Shown: positions 1 through 8,665 of the stretch, piece by piece | Numbering within the stretch: the stretch's first letter is position 1 | Layout: each line of letters begins with the position of its first letter | NCBI GenBank assembly: GCA_030037635.1 | Contig: JASHQH010000092.1 | Location: 1-54,388 of the forward strand | Length of the DNA: 54,388 bases | Source: Acidobacteriaceae bacterium | Lineage (GTDB): Bacteria > Acidobacteriota > Terriglobia > Terriglobales > Acidobacteriaceae | Direction: 5' to 3' | Made by a program: the position numbers and the translations under genes | Notes under the pieces: model-generated | Told to the model about the DNA's origin: nothing | Seen by the model: the letters and a program-made list of their open reading frames with translations, nothing else | Database searches by the model: none

Positions 1-690
1 CAGCACAACGAGATGGCTTACCTGCCCGATCCGCCGAGAGCCATGGCGTTCTTCTGCCAGATTCCGGCAGAGCAGGGCGGTGAAACTCCGCTGTCGGACG
101 CGCGCTTGATTTACAAGCTCCTTCCCGACGAGGTGCGCTCGCGATTTGAAGCCAAGGGGGTGCGCTATCATCGTCATCTTTACGGGCCCAGGCGCAATCC
201 GGTTTCGCGTGCGCTGAGCAAGCTCACCGAGCTGCATTGCTCATGGATGGCGGCTTTTGCAACCACCGACCCCGCAGAAGTGGAGCGGATTTGCGCCCAG
301 CAAGGCGCCACGGTGCGCTGGAATTGGGAGCAGGGAGCGCTGATCAGCAACTCACTTCCAGCCACACGCGAACATCCCGAGACCGGGGAGAAAGTCTGGT
401 TCAACCACGTCTCAACGTTCGTGACGACGCCGCAGCTTACCGGCGCCGTGCGCTGGCTGCTTTACCACGCCATCTACCCGCGATGGCAGCGGAGACCCTT
501 TCACGCGGCCTACGGCGACGGCGAACTCATCATCTTGCGCGATCTGAATAGCATCAACCGCGCCATTGAGGCCGCAACGGTACGCTTTCCGTGGCAACGC
601 GGAGATTGTCTCTTCGTCGACAACTTCCTGGTAGCGCATGGCCGCATGCCCTTCCGCGGCCCGCGCCGGATCCTGGTGGCGATTCACTAG
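1..690 (+). CDS. TauD/TfdA-like Fe(II)/2-oxoglutarate dioxygenase, 3' part (5' end outside window)
   Basis: The reading frame is open from base 1, so the gene begins before the window; about 229 C-terminal residues are present. The HxE iron-binding motif (His at 4-6, Glu at 10-12, in QHNEMAY) lies right at the edge, followed by the PAEQGGETPLSDAR segment typical of TauD/SyrP-type dioxygenases. The distal iron ligand is probably the His at 637-639 (VAHGRMPF), with the 2-oxoglutarate-binding Arg in the following RGPRR. Such enzymes hydroxylate or otherwise oxidise small molecules or carrier-bound amino acids using O2 and 2-oxoglutarate. The substrate cannot be read from the sequence, and the upstream genes that might tell are not in the window. 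It is followed after about 100 bases by the glycosidase-like gene on the same strand. Confidence 0.85.
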   Translation, partial: QHNEMAYLPDPPRAMAFFCQIPAEQGGETPLSDARLIYKLLPDEVRSRFEAKGVRYHRHLYGPRRNPVSRALSKLTELHCSWMAAFATTDPAEVERICAQQGATVRWNWEQGALISNSLPATREHPETGEKVWFNHVSTFVTTPQLTGAVRWLLYHAIYPRWQRRPFHAAYGDGELIILRDLNSINRAIEAATVRFPWQRGDCLFVDNFLVAHGRMPFRGPRRILVAIH

Positions 691-790
691 GTTGTGCGCG
701 CAGCGCCTTGGCAGGCGCGCTATGATTTCTCTCACTATGCTTTCGACTCATCGCCTGTCGCGCTGCGGAACTCGTTTCACGTCCCGAGCC

Positions 791-3154
791 ATGCTCACCA
801 TTTGCGGCAAGAAGATGGCATGGGGCTTACTTTGGATGGCTGCCGCAGCATGCGCACCATTCCTGCATGCGCAAATGGTTTCGCCGGCGATCGACCAGCC
901 CGATCAGCCTTTCTCCTATTTCTCAAAACCCACCGATGAGATCGGCATCATGGGCGCCGAAGCCGCCACCGAGATCACGCCCGAAGGCTATCTGCGCACC
1001 GGCTTCGCCGAGATGATGTTCTTTTCCGGCCCCGATCTGGAGCCGGTCAGCGTCCGCATCCGCACCCTCGAACAGGGCCACCTGCCCATCGTCCATTACG
1101 AGTGCACGCGCGACGGGATTGCCTACGCGTTCACAATTTTCGAGGCCGGCCTCAAGCCGGATCAAACCGGCCCGCTTGTCAACTTTGTCCGCGTGACAAT
1201 GAAGAACACCTCGCGCCAGCCCACGCGCGCCATCTTCTCCACCGGCATCCGGTACGATGCGCTCTCGACCACCGGCGAACCGCATGGCGACAATCGCTTC
1301 ACACGCCCCGTTGAAGGCAAGGTTCCCGGCGCCTATCGTCAGATCGGCGAGCCCTTCAGCCGCGAGTGGACCTACTCTTTCACTGCCGACTATTTCTTTC
1401 GCGACGGCCGTCTTCTGTACAGCTTTCCCGGCGGCTACACTTCGCGCAGCTTCACTCTTCGCGATCGCATTGGCGACATGAACCCGCCCAACGTCGACAA
1501 ACCTGCGCAGCTCCATGTCGAGCCCGAAACGCCGGTCGGCATTGTCACCTGGTCCAGCCTGCTCCAACCGGGCGAGGAGTGGACTCTGGATTTCAAAATG
1601 CCTCTGATTCCCATTGCCGAGCCCAACCTTGTCTCCGACGTCGATCGGACCTCGTTCGACACAGCGAAGGTGCAGGTCATCGCTTACTGGAATGCAATCC
1701 TCGCCTCCGGCATGCAGATCACGCTTCCTGAGGCCAAGGCTGTCGACACCTTCTACACCAACCTGATCTACGACCTGATGGCCATCGATCACATCGGGCC
1801 GGATTATATCCAGACCGTGAACAAGCTCCACTATCACGCTTTCTGGCTTCGCGATGGAGCCGACATTGTCCATAGCTACGACGTCACCGGCTATCCGCAG
1901 ATCGCCAGGGAGTGCCTGGACTTTTTCGCCAAATCGCAAAAGCCCGACGGCAACTTTCTCTCGCAGGCGCAGCAATATGACGGCTGGGGCGAAGCGGTGT
2001 GGGCTTACAGCCAGCACTACCGCATGACGCACGACAAGGCTTTTGCCGAATGGGCGCTGCCGCAAATTGCGCGCGCCGTCGACTGGCTGCATCAGGCGCG
2101 CGCCGCCGATCCGCTGCACATCGTACCGGCCAGCGATGTGCGCGACAACGAATATGTCCAGGGGCATCTCACCGGCTACAACTTCCTCGCGCTCGACGGC
2201 CTCAAGCTCGCCATAACAATGGCCGCCGATACCGGCCACGCCGATCTGGCGCAGAATTGGCGGGCGGAATATGACAGCCTGCGCCAGGCATTTTTCAAGG
2301 TGCTCGATGCCCAGGCTGCCGCACACAACGGATATATTCCGCCTGCACTGGATGGACAAACCGGTGGATACGATTGGGGAAATTTGCTGTCGGTTGTTCC
2401 CGAGCCCACGCTCGATCCGCACGATGCGCGGGTGACCGCAACCCTCAAGGCGACGCAGGCCAAGTACGCCGAAGGCATCATGACCTATGCCGATGGAGCC
2501 TCGCTCCATCATTATCTGACCATCAAGAACACGATGACGGAAACCATCCGCGGCGACCAGCAACAGGCGCTCAGCGAGTTCTACGCCATCCTGCTCCACA
2601 CCAGCTCAACCAACGCGGGCTTCGAGTGGAACATCCGCCCCTGGGGCGACCGCAATTTCGGCAGCAATCTCTCTCCGCACGGGTGGTTCGCGGCCGAATA
2701 CCGCACTCTGCTGCGCACGATGCTGGTGCGCGAAGAGGGAAACCAGCTCCACTTGCTCTCAGTGGTTTCACCGTCCTGGATTGGCAAAGGCAATACGATC
2801 GCCGTGCGCCAGGCGCCCACATGGTTCGGGCCGATTGATTTCACGCTCGATCAGCCGCAGGAGGGCGAAGCCGTTCTGCGCATCAATGCTGCGTTCACCA
2901 CGCCACCGCGGGCGATCGTCGTGCATCTGCCGTGGTTTGTCGATTTGAAGTCTGCTGCAGCCGACGGCAAGCCGGTCCAACCGGTGGGCGGCCAACTCTG
3001 GGTTCTCGCCGGCACGCACACCGTCCAACTGCATTGGACGGTGAAGCCCAATACGCCGCGGCTCAGCTACCAGCGCGCCGTGGCCGCCTACAAGGCCGAG
3101 TACGCGCGCAGATTCCAGCAATTGATGCACGGCCAGCCTGCGTCGAATCCATGA
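791..3154 (+). CDS. secreted six-hairpin glycosidase-like (glucoamylase-type) protein
   Basis: About 787 residues. The start at 791 was chosen because it gives a clean signal peptide (two Lys, a hydrophobic stretch, then LHA-Q at residues 25-28). The frame is open back to 638, but that would overlap the dioxygenase gene, and 722 is the other possible ATG. The N-terminal third looks like a beta-sandwich. The middle (about residues 345-640) carries the alpha/alpha-barrel signature FWLRDGADIVHSYDVTG, then YDGWGEAVWAY and FEWNIRPWGDRNF, as in the six-hairpin glycosidase superfamily (GH15/GH63-like and unclassified relatives). A C-terminal beta domain follows. The expected role is periplasmic or extracellular cleavage of an oligosaccharide. 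The substrate and the catalytic acids cannot be assigned by eye. No convincing Shine-Dalgarno sequence precedes 791. Confidence 0.7.
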   Translation: MLTICGKKMAWGLLWMAAAACAPFLHAQMVSPAIDQPDQPFSYFSKPTDEIGIMGAEAATEITPEGYLRTGFAEMMFFSGPDLEPVSVRIRTLEQGHLPIVHYECTRDGIAYAFTIFEAGLKPDQTGPLVNFVRVTMKNTSRQPTRAIFSTGIRYDALSTTGEPHGDNRFTRPVEGKVPGAYRQIGEPFSREWTYSFTADYFFRDGRLLYSFPGGYTSRSFTLRDRIGDMNPPNVDKPAQLHVEPETPVGIVTWSSLLQPGEEWTLDFKMPLIPIAEPNLVSDVDRTSFDTAKVQVIAYWNAILASGMQITLPEAKAVDTFYTNLIYDLMAIDHIGPDYIQTVNKLHYHAFWLRDGADIVHSYDVTGYPQIARECLDFFAKSQKPDGNFLSQAQQYDGWGEAVWAYSQHYRMTHDKAFAEWALPQIARAVDWLHQARAADPLHIVPASDVRDNEYVQGHLTGYNFLALDGLKLAITMAADTGHADLAQNWRAEYDSLRQAFFKVLDAQAAAHNGYIPPALDGQTGGYDWGNLLSVVPEPTLDPHDARVTATLKATQAKYAEGIMTYADGASLHHYLTIKNTMTETIRGDQQQALSEFYAILLHTSSTNAGFEWNIRPWGDRNFGSNLSPHGWFAAEYRTLLRTMLVREEGNQLHLLSVVSPSWIGKGNTIAVRQAPTWFGPIDFTLDQPQEGEAVLRINAAFTTPPRAIVVHLPWFVDLKSAAADGKPVQPVGGQLWVLAGTHTVQLHWTVKPNTPRLSYQRAVAAYKAEYARRFQQLMHGQPASNP

Positions 3155-3195
3155 CGCTCCGGCAGTGATTTGGATGGGGCCCGAAGAAGATGGCT

Positions 3196-3660
3196 CTACG
3201 CCACAGGTACGGCCGGCCTGCTTCCTTTTGGGCTCAGACGGTCCGCGACGATCGCCAGCAGATCCTTGGGCGGCACAGGCTTGCTGAGCAGGGTGAATGA
3301 GTGCCCAGCGCACTTGGCCCGAGTGAGCAAATCGGCTGTCGATGCCTGCCCGGAGAACAGCAAAATTTTGCAATCCGGGTAGACGCGTTTGATGGTGATG
3401 GCGAGGTCGATTCCGTTCATGCCCGGCAGGATCACATCCGTGATGAGCAGTTCCGGCGGCGAAATCAAGGCAAGTTCCAAAGCGCCGTTTCCGTCGTACG
3501 CGGCAATGGCCGGATAACCGCTCCGGCACAAGATCTCTGTCAGCGTATCGGCGATCGCAGATTCATCGTCGACGACCAGGATTCTGGGGAATCCACCATT
3601 CGATTGAAATGAGGGTGCCTTGCCGGTCGACACGAGGGGGGAAATTCGTGTTTCGTCCAT
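3196..3660 (-). CDS. stand-alone response-regulator receiver protein (copy 1)
   Basis: 154 residues made of one CheY-like receiver domain (about residues 28-145) with a short N-terminal tail and no output domain. Visible: the acidic pair in ILVVDDES, the phospho-acceptor Asp in LLITDVILPGM, the conserved Ser in LLFSGQ and the Lys in LLSKPVPP. The ATG at 3660 is preceded by TTGGAG at a good distance; a TTG at 3666 is also in frame. It is clearly a paralogue of the receiver at 4076-4528, with a shared DES-IADTLTEIL core and PPELLITDV. No histidine kinase gene is nearby, so its phospho-donor is unknown. It may act as a phosphate sink or by protein contact, like other single-domain receivers. Confidence 0.9.
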   Translation of the reverse strand: MDETRISPLVSTGKAPSFQSNGGFPRILVVDDESAIADTLTEILCRSGYPAIAAYDGNGALELALISPPELLITDVILPGMNGIDLAITIKRVYPDCKILLFSGQASTADLLTRAKCAGHSFTLLSKPVPPKDLLAIVADRLSPKGSRPAVPVA

Positions 3661-4075
3661 GGTCAAGTCTCCAAACTGCAGGCATTCAAGAATTATGAAG
3701 CAAATTGCGTTCCATTTGAACGCTTTTTTTCATATTCTTGAAAATCCTCGGGGGATCTCTGAGATTTTCGGCGTTTCCGGCGGAGAAATGGCCAATCCTG
3801 TATTTCACGCCATGAACTTTTTACCGGGGCCCCGACGTTTTTTCCCTACGTTTGCGATTAGATGCAAAACTTTTCAAGCGCGTGCAAGGCGCGGCCGCAG
3901 GAAAAGGAGTTTTTTCTCCAGGAAGGGGTATTAAGATTGGGCGAATTTTCAAAATGAACTCGCCCGGCCGAAGCGGGAGCCGTGAGGATTGTCCGGCTGG
4001 CCTTCTTTCATGAGCTGCGGGGACTCGTGCGTAGCCCGCGCAGCTCAAGCAGTCCTTTCCCCGGGCGTTGATGTC
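3661..4075. other. 415-base intergenic region between the two receiver genes
   Basis: No credible gene was found. Short open frames on both strands lack recognisable motifs. On the plus strand a small hairpin followed by seven T residues lies at 3707-3730. The rest is comparatively AT-rich for this genome around 3690-3790 and should hold the promoter of the copy 1 receiver gene (minus strand). No clear -35/-10 pair could be assigned. Confidence 0.5.
3707..3730 (+). terminator. possible small rho-independent terminator or hairpin
   Basis: A 6-bp stem GCGTTC/GAACGC (3707-3712 with 3718-3723) with a 5-base loop is followed by TTTTTTT at 3724-3730. The shape fits a plus-strand intrinsic terminator, but no plus-strand gene ends just upstream. 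It would end only read-through from 3154 or an antisense transcript over the receiver gene. The stem is short, so it may be chance. Confidence 0.3.
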
Positions 4076-4528
4076 CTAGGCGTTGGCTCTGCTTTCTACC
4101 TCGAGGCTCTCCGCCACCTTTGCCAAAAGCTCTTTCGGATGCAAGGGCTTCTGCAGCAGAGTGAACCTGTGGCCCAGACCCCACGCCTTTGTCATCAGGT
4201 CGGTCTTCGATACCTGGCCTGAAAAGAGCAGGACTTTGCATTCCGGAAAGATGTGCCTGACCGCAAGCGCAAGTTCAACGCCGCTCATGCCCGGCAGCAC
4301 CACATCCGTAATGAGCAGCTCTGGCGGCGTAACCATTGCAAGATCCAATGCTTCTTCACCGTCGTAGGCGGTCATTGCCGCGTATCCATTCCGCGACAAA
4401 ATCTCGGTCAAGGTATCGGCAATCAGCGATTCATCGTCGACCACCAGAACGGTGGGACGATACGGACTCGTATCAGCAGGTGGAACTTCGTGAAGGGGGA
4501 CGACAGGGGATTTCGGTATTTCAGGCAT
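4076..4528 (-). CDS. stand-alone response-regulator receiver protein (copy 2)
   Basis: 150 residues with a single receiver domain (about residues 22-142): TVLVVDDES acidic pair, phospho-acceptor Asp in LLITDVVLPGM, LLFSGQ switch Ser, and LLQKPLHPKEL with the conserved Lys. The ATG at 4528 follows AGAGGTC at proper spacing; the frame is open further upstream to 4675 but that extension is basic and low in motifs. It is a tandem paralogue of the 3196-3660 gene on the same strand, roughly 60 % identical by eye over the receiver. The 415-base gap between them argues for separate promoters rather than one operon. As with copy 1, no kinase or output domain is present nearby. Confidence 0.9.
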   Translation of the reverse strand: MPEIPKSPVVPLHEVPPADTSPYRPTVLVVDDESLIADTLTEILSRNGYAAMTAYDGEEALDLAMVTPPELLITDVVLPGMSGVELALAVRHIFPECKVLLFSGQVSKTDLMTKAWGLGHRFTLLQKPLHPKELLAKVAESLEVESRANA

Positions 4529-4772
4529 ACGAGCTCGACCTCTGGAGCGCACCGTAGCACCTTTTTCCCGCGACGGGTTAAGTCTTTTTGATTGACGAAC
4601 CTTACGGCCACAGAGCATGATTCCTAGGAGTCGAACAGGAACTTCTAGCTTGAATCTGCGAGATTGTTTTGTCAAATAAGCATACGTTTACGATTGATTT
4701 GCATCAGATTGTTCATATACAGTTCTTAGATTAAGTTAGGAATAGAAGTTCGGGCCGAGAAGCGAGGGGCAC

Positions 4773-5093
4773 ATGGCAAGCAAAAACCGCGACGCACAAG
4801 TACCGATGACCACGGACCATGCCGCAGAAGAAGCGAGTTTCGATTCGATCCTTCAAGGCGATGTGCCCAAGGGTCGCGATGGCAAACACAAGCGGATCGT
4901 GACGCGGCTCCTGCGCGATATTGCCAACCTGAAACCGGGAAATGCTCTGAAGGTTCCTCTCACGCAACTGCCCGACTCCAAGGAAAACATCCGCGCTGCG
5001 CTCAACCGCGCCACACGGCTGCGCGGCGTTGCGGTGGCCACGTCGAGCGACGGCGATTACCTCTACATCTGGAAGACGGAGCCCACGGCATAG
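4773..5093 (+). CDS. conserved-looking small protein of unknown function
   Basis: 106 residues, no recognised family. The start ATG follows GCGAGGGGCAC, a good ribosome-binding site. The protein is charged, with an acidic N-terminal half (HAAEEASFDSILQGD), a basic stretch GRDGKHKRIVTRLLRDI and a C-terminal part (ENIRAALNRATRLRGVAVAT...DGDYLYIWK) that reads like a small alpha/beta fold with a basic helix and ends on beta strands. It has no signal peptide or membrane segment, so it is probably cytoplasmic. A nucleic-acid-binding role would fit the basic helix but is a guess. It lies 54 bases upstream of hslR on the same strand and could be co-transcribed with it. Confidence 0.65.
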   Translation: MASKNRDAQVPMTTDHAAEEASFDSILQGDVPKGRDGKHKRIVTRLLRDIANLKPGNALKVPLTQLPDSKENIRAALNRATRLRGVAVATSSDGDYLYIWKTEPTA

Positions 5094-5147
5094 CACCGCA
5101 GCGCCAACTATAATCGCCATCATCGCAAGAACCATCAGCGATCTTCG

Positions 5148-5546
5148 ATGACCCCAGGCTTAGCTATTCAATCGCTGCGCCTCGACAAGTGGCTGTGGGC
5201 GGCTCGCTTCTTTAAAACGCGCGCGCTCGCTTCGCGCGCGTGCGACCTGGGCCGCATTGAATGGAACGGGCTCCGCGCCAAGCCGGCGCGCGACGTGCAC
5301 ATCGGCGACCGGCTGCGGATCGAGAATGAAGGCGGCATCTTCGAGATTGAAGTCCTGGCCATCGGCGCCATGCGCGGCCCAGCATCCGTTGCGCAAAGGC
5401 TTTACCGCGAAAGCGACTCCAGCCGCCTGGCGCGTCTGCACCTTGCCGAAGAGCGCAAGGCCATGGCCAACTACGTCAACCTGCCGCCGCGCCGCCCCTC
5501 CAAGCGCGATCGCCGCCGCATCATTCAATTCCGCGGCCGCGGCTGA
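5148..5546 (+). CDS. hslR: S4-domain RNA-binding protein, heat shock protein 15 (HslR) family
   Basis: 132 residues. The S4 fold is clear at residues 8-70: LRLDKWLWAARFFKTRALASRACDLGRIEWNG followed by KPARDVHIGDRLRI. The tail is rich in Arg and Lys (PPRRPSKRDRRRIIQ), as in HslR proteins, which bind stalled 50S subunits carrying nascent chains and help recycle them. The length matches the family (about 130). The ATG at 5148 has only a weak upstream purine stretch. The gene ends just before a strong bidirectional terminator shared with the convergent trxA. Confidence 0.85.
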   Translation: MTPGLAIQSLRLDKWLWAARFFKTRALASRACDLGRIEWNGLRAKPARDVHIGDRLRIENEGGIFEIEVLAIGAMRGPASVAQRLYRESDSSRLARLHLAEERKAMANYVNLPPRRPSKRDRRRIIQFRGRG

Positions 5547-5563
5547 TTGCCGACGCAAAAAAG

Positions 5564-5587
5564 AAGCCCGGCACTGGCCGGGCTTTT
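5564..5587. terminator. bidirectional rho-independent terminator between hslR and trxA
   Basis: A perfect 9-bp stem (AAGCCCGGC with GCCGGGCTT, 5564-5572 and 5577-5585) encloses a 4-base loop. It is followed by T residues on the plus strand and preceded by an A6 run that gives a T tract on the minus strand. It sits between the convergent hslR and trxA stop codons and can serve both. Confidence 0.9.
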
Positions 5588-5614
5588 CTCGCTCATTGTG
5601 CTCAAACTTCTGTT

Positions 5615-5947
5615 TTACGCGATCAGGCGCTTGACCTTCTCCTCGATCACTTCCTGACGCTCGTAGCCCACTATCTGGTCGGCCACCTTGCCGCCCTTGA
5701 AAAACAGCAGCGCCGGGATGCCGCGAATGCCGTAGCGTGAAGGCGCAGCGCCATTCTGATCCACATTCACCTTTACTACCTTCAGCTTGCCTGCAAACGC
5801 CGCGGCTACCGCGTCGACGATGGGTGCAATGGCCTTGCACGGGCCGCACCACACCGCCCAAAAATCCACCAGAACCGGCTGGTCGCTGCGCAGCACTTCC
5901 TCATCAAAATTTGCATCGCTTACTTCCACCACTCCAACCTCGGGCAT
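5615..5947 (-). CDS. trxA: thioredoxin
   Basis: 110 residues, the normal thioredoxin length. The active site WCGPC is at about residues 33-37 within VLVDFWAVWCGPCKAIAP, and the cis-Pro loop is RGIPALLFFKGG. It reduces protein disulfides in the cytoplasm using electrons from thioredoxin reductase, which is not in this window. A strong AAGGAGG site lies 5 bases before the ATG at 5947. It is transcribed alone, convergent with hslR, and its transcript ends at the shared hairpin at 5564-5587. The variants AVWCGPC and KAIAP are usual for a main thioredoxin. Confidence 0.95.
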   Translation of the reverse strand: MPEVGVVEVSDANFDEEVLRSDQPVLVDFWAVWCGPCKAIAPIVDAVAAAFAGKLKVVKVNVDQNGAAPSRYGIRGIPALLFFKGGKVADQIVGYERQEVIEEKVKRLIA

Positions 5948-6309
5948 GATCCTCCTTGCGAACGCGCAGGGTTCATTGTAGTACAGGAAACCGTATACAT
6001 AATGTGATGCGACCGCAAGCGGAAAGTCGCAGAGCGGGCAGCGCTGGGTGGAGGCGTAAGCGAAGGGGTGAATCGATTAAGTAAGGAGCTCTGCGTACAA
6101 AGAGAAGCGCCCGGATCCAGATAAGGACCTCGGGCGCTAGAGCAGCCCTCCCCCAGAACTGCTCACGCAGCGAATGTAGTTGCTCATTCAATAAATGGCA
6201 AGCAATCTTAGGTAATTTCAGCGGTAATCACTAACTGGTGACTGCTGATTTGAGCAACGGCCTTAACTCCTTGATAACGCATACCGTTAGGTACAGTGCA
6301 ATTTTGCCG
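5948..6309. other. 362-base intergenic region between trxA and thrB
   Basis: This holds the trxA leader (minus strand) and the 3' flank of thrB. A 72-codon open frame on the minus strand (5973-6191) has no recognisable motif and is judged spurious. No tRNA, riboswitch or strong hairpin was recognised. Confidence 0.45.
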
Positions 6310-7248
6310 TTACGGAAGTGATTTCTTTTCAATTGATTGGCTGGCACCTACCTGCGAAAATCGGCAGATTGTTACCTCCGCTTCCACTTGGTTTGCCGTT
6401 GACCTCTGAATGGCGTCAGAAGCTGCCGCAACGTTCATTTCATGATCGACAATCGCGAGCACTGCAGGTCCCGCTCCGCTCAATGCCGCGCCCAGAATGC
6501 CGTGGCTGCCGACGAGCGGCAGCAACCGCGGCAGCAAGGGGCAAATCGATTCACGATAGGGTTGGTGGATGCGGTCGTTCATCGCCCATCGCAGCAACTC
6601 TCCACGCCCCTCGGCAAAAGCCAAGGTGAGTAAGGCCGCAGCTTGCAGGTTGGCGACCACATCGTCGAGGGAATATCTCGGCGGCAACACCGCGCGCGCC
6701 TGGCTGGTGGGAACCGGTTGCGCCGGCAGCACGATGATGGCGCGCCAGTCTGCCGGAGGCCAAGCCTGCGCAACGTGCACCTTCTTTCCCTCGCACACCG
6801 CCGCAACGAATCCGCCCAGCCAGCACGCCGCCACATTGTCGGGGTGCCCCTCGAGGGCATACGCCTCTTCGAGAATGCGGCCGGCATCCCAGCCAAGCTG
6901 ACCGAAATGCACCGCCAGCCCCGTGGCAGCCAGCCGTGCAGCCGCCGATGAGCCGCACCCCATGCCGAGCGGGATTTGATTCACCATGCGCAGCGCCAGC
7001 GGCACAACCGGCCGCTCGCAGGCGCGCAGAAGCGATTTGTAGGTTTCCAGGATCAGGTTATTTTCGAGATGCCCGCACCGGTCAGCATCGCGCCCCGTAG
7101 CCACCACGGAGAATTCCGCTGCCGGCTCCGCCTCAAGCTCCAGCGCAAAATCCAAAGCTACGGCCACGGCGTCGAAGCCCGGCCCGAGGTTGGCCGAGGT
7201 TGCGGGCAATCGCAAGCGCATGCCTTCAGGCTTCCCTTTTCCGTTCAT
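6310..7248 (-). CDS. thrB: homoserine kinase
   Basis: 312 residues, GHMP kinase family. Visible motifs: the N-terminal LRLPATSANLGPGFDAVAVAL, the ATP-binding Gly/Ser loop IPLGMGCGSSAAARLAA at about residues 92-108, and the C-terminal GAALSGAGPAVLAIV. It phosphorylates L-homoserine with ATP to give O-phosphohomoserine, the substrate of threonine synthase. The start ATG overlaps the stop codon of the upstream thrC by four bases (ATGA), so the two are translationally coupled and their products act in consecutive steps. Other GHMP kinases are possible on sequence alone, but the coupling to thrC makes homoserine kinase very likely. Confidence 0.92.
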   Translation of the reverse strand: MNGKGKPEGMRLRLPATSANLGPGFDAVAVALDFALELEAEPAAEFSVVATGRDADRCGHLENNLILETYKSLLRACERPVVPLALRMVNQIPLGMGCGSSAAARLAATGLAVHFGQLGWDAGRILEEAYALEGHPDNVAACWLGGFVAAVCEGKKVHVAQAWPPADWRAIIVLPAQPVPTSQARAVLPPRYSLDDVVANLQAAALLTLAFAEGRGELLRWAMNDRIHQPYRESICPLLPRLLPLVGSHGILGAALSGAGPAVLAIVDHEMNVAAASDAIQRSTANQVEAEVTICRFSQVGASQSIEKKSLP

Positions 7249-8600
7249 CCCACTTCGCCCTTTAGCGCGGCCAGCACTGCTGCCGCCGTAGCCTCAACCG
7301 TGACCGCATCCCGGCGCAGTGCGTCGATCTCCGCATCGTGCCCGCGCTTCTCTTCGTCGGTGAGCAACGTGCCGCGATGAAACTCGATGGTATAGTCTGC
7401 ATCCTTCAGCGTGTGTCCCGTTAGCACCAGAACCACCGTATCGACCGGCCGCACCGCACCCTGCGCGCGTAATTTCTTCAGCCCGGCCAGCGTCACGGCC
7501 GAAGCCGGCTCACAACCCAGTCCCTCGGCACCCAGCTCCGCCTTGGCGATGGCAATCTCCGCCTCGGTCACGTCAAGGCAACATCCGCCGCTCTCCTGGA
7601 TGACGCGCGCCGCCTTGCGCCACGAGGCCGGATTGCCGATGCGAATGGCAGTGGCGCGCGTTTGCGCATCCACCGGCTCAAGCCTGGCGCCCTGGGTCTG
7701 GACGAGGCTGCGCACCAGGGGATTGGCTCCCGCGGCCTGAATCACCGAGATGTGAGGCATCCGCGCCACCATTCCCAACTCGCGCAGCTCGCGAAATCCC
7801 TTGCCCAGCGCCGAGCTGTTGCCCAGGTTTCCGCCAGGAACGATCAAGTGATCGGGCACATTCCAGTCAAACGCTTCGGCAATCTCGAATGCCGGTGTCT
7901 TTTGTCCTTCCAGGCGGTAGGGGTTAACGGAGTTGAGCAGGTAGATCGGCGCTTGCCGCACGATCTCAGTGAGCAAACGCAGGCAGCCGTCGAAATCACT
8001 CTGAACCTGCAGCGTTCTTGCGCCGTAGTCCATGGCCTGCGACAGCTTGCCCCACGCAATCTTGCCTTCGGGAATCAGCACCAGGCTGCGCAGCCCCGCG
8101 CGCGCCGCGTAGGCTGCCATTGATGCCGACGTGTTTCCCGTGGACGCGCACGCCACCCATTCGAATCCCCGCTGGCGCGCCACGCTCAACGCCGCGGTCA
8201 TACCCGTGTCTTTGAACGAACCGGTGGGATTCATCCCCTGGTGCTTGGCGTAGAGCTGATCGATTCCGAGGGCCTTGGCCGCGCGCGGCAGGTGATAGAG
8301 CGGCGCGTTGCCTTCGCGGAGCGAAACCGCATCGCCAAAATTGTCGAGGATGGGCAACATCTCGCGATAGCGCCACACCCCCGACTGGTCAAGCGCCTCG
8401 GACGAAGAGCGCCGCTCGCGCCACAGCCATTTCAGCGCCCCAGGATTGGGCCGGTCGTGCCCGCCGCGCTGGCTCCAGCCCGGATATTCCACCTCGAACA
8501 GCTCACCGCAGTGCGCGCAGCGAAAATCGGGCCGCACCTCGGCCCCCGCGATCCGGTTTCCGCATCCGAAACAGCGCAGCTGGTGCAGATTTTCGCCCAT
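7245..8600 (-). CDS. thrC: threonine synthase
   Basis: 451 residues, PLP-dependent fold type II. The PLP-binding Lys is in GSFKDTGMTAALSVAR, and the phosphate-binding loop is ACASTGNTSASMAAYAARAG. A short N-terminal zinc-ribbon-like part (CFGCGNRI...FRCAHCGEL, two CxxC pairs) precedes the catalytic domain, as in many threonine synthases of this type. The enzyme converts O-phosphohomoserine to threonine. It is the first gene of a two-gene operon with thrB, in the order thrC-thrB. It is divergent from modA with only 65 bases between the start codons. No threonine-dependent leader peptide or riboswitch is visible in so short a gap. Confidence 0.93.
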   Translation of the reverse strand: MGENLHQLRCFGCGNRIAGAEVRPDFRCAHCGELFEVEYPGWSQRGGHDRPNPGALKWLWRERRSSSEALDQSGVWRYREMLPILDNFGDAVSLREGNAPLYHLPRAAKALGIDQLYAKHQGMNPTGSFKDTGMTAALSVARQRGFEWVACASTGNTSASMAAYAARAGLRSLVLIPEGKIAWGKLSQAMDYGARTLQVQSDFDGCLRLLTEIVRQAPIYLLNSVNPYRLEGQKTPAFEIAEAFDWNVPDHLIVPGGNLGNSSALGKGFRELRELGMVARMPHISVIQAAGANPLVRSLVQTQGARLEPVDAQTRATAIRIGNPASWRKAARVIQESGGCCLDVTEAEIAIAKAELGAEGLGCEPASAVTLAGLKKLRAQGAVRPVDTVVLVLTGHTLKDADYTIEFHRGTLLTDEEKRGHDAEIDALRRDAVTVEATAAAVLAALKGEVG

Positions 8601-8665
8601 ATCCTGGTGATAGCCTAGCAGGTGGAACGCGATTTCTGCTGTGATCAGGAGGGCCAGCCGCGCAC

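Noticed and set aside
638-790. Longer start for the glycosidase-like gene at 638
   Set aside because: It would overlap the dioxygenase gene and push the signal peptide inside the protein. The ATG at 791 is a better fit.
923-2599. 558-codon minus-strand frame opposite the glycosidase-like gene
   Set aside because: No domain or start signal; the plus-strand product has a signal peptide and conserved motifs.
5973-6191. 72-codon minus-strand frame between trxA and thrB
   Set aside because: No motif, no ribosome-binding site and no context support.
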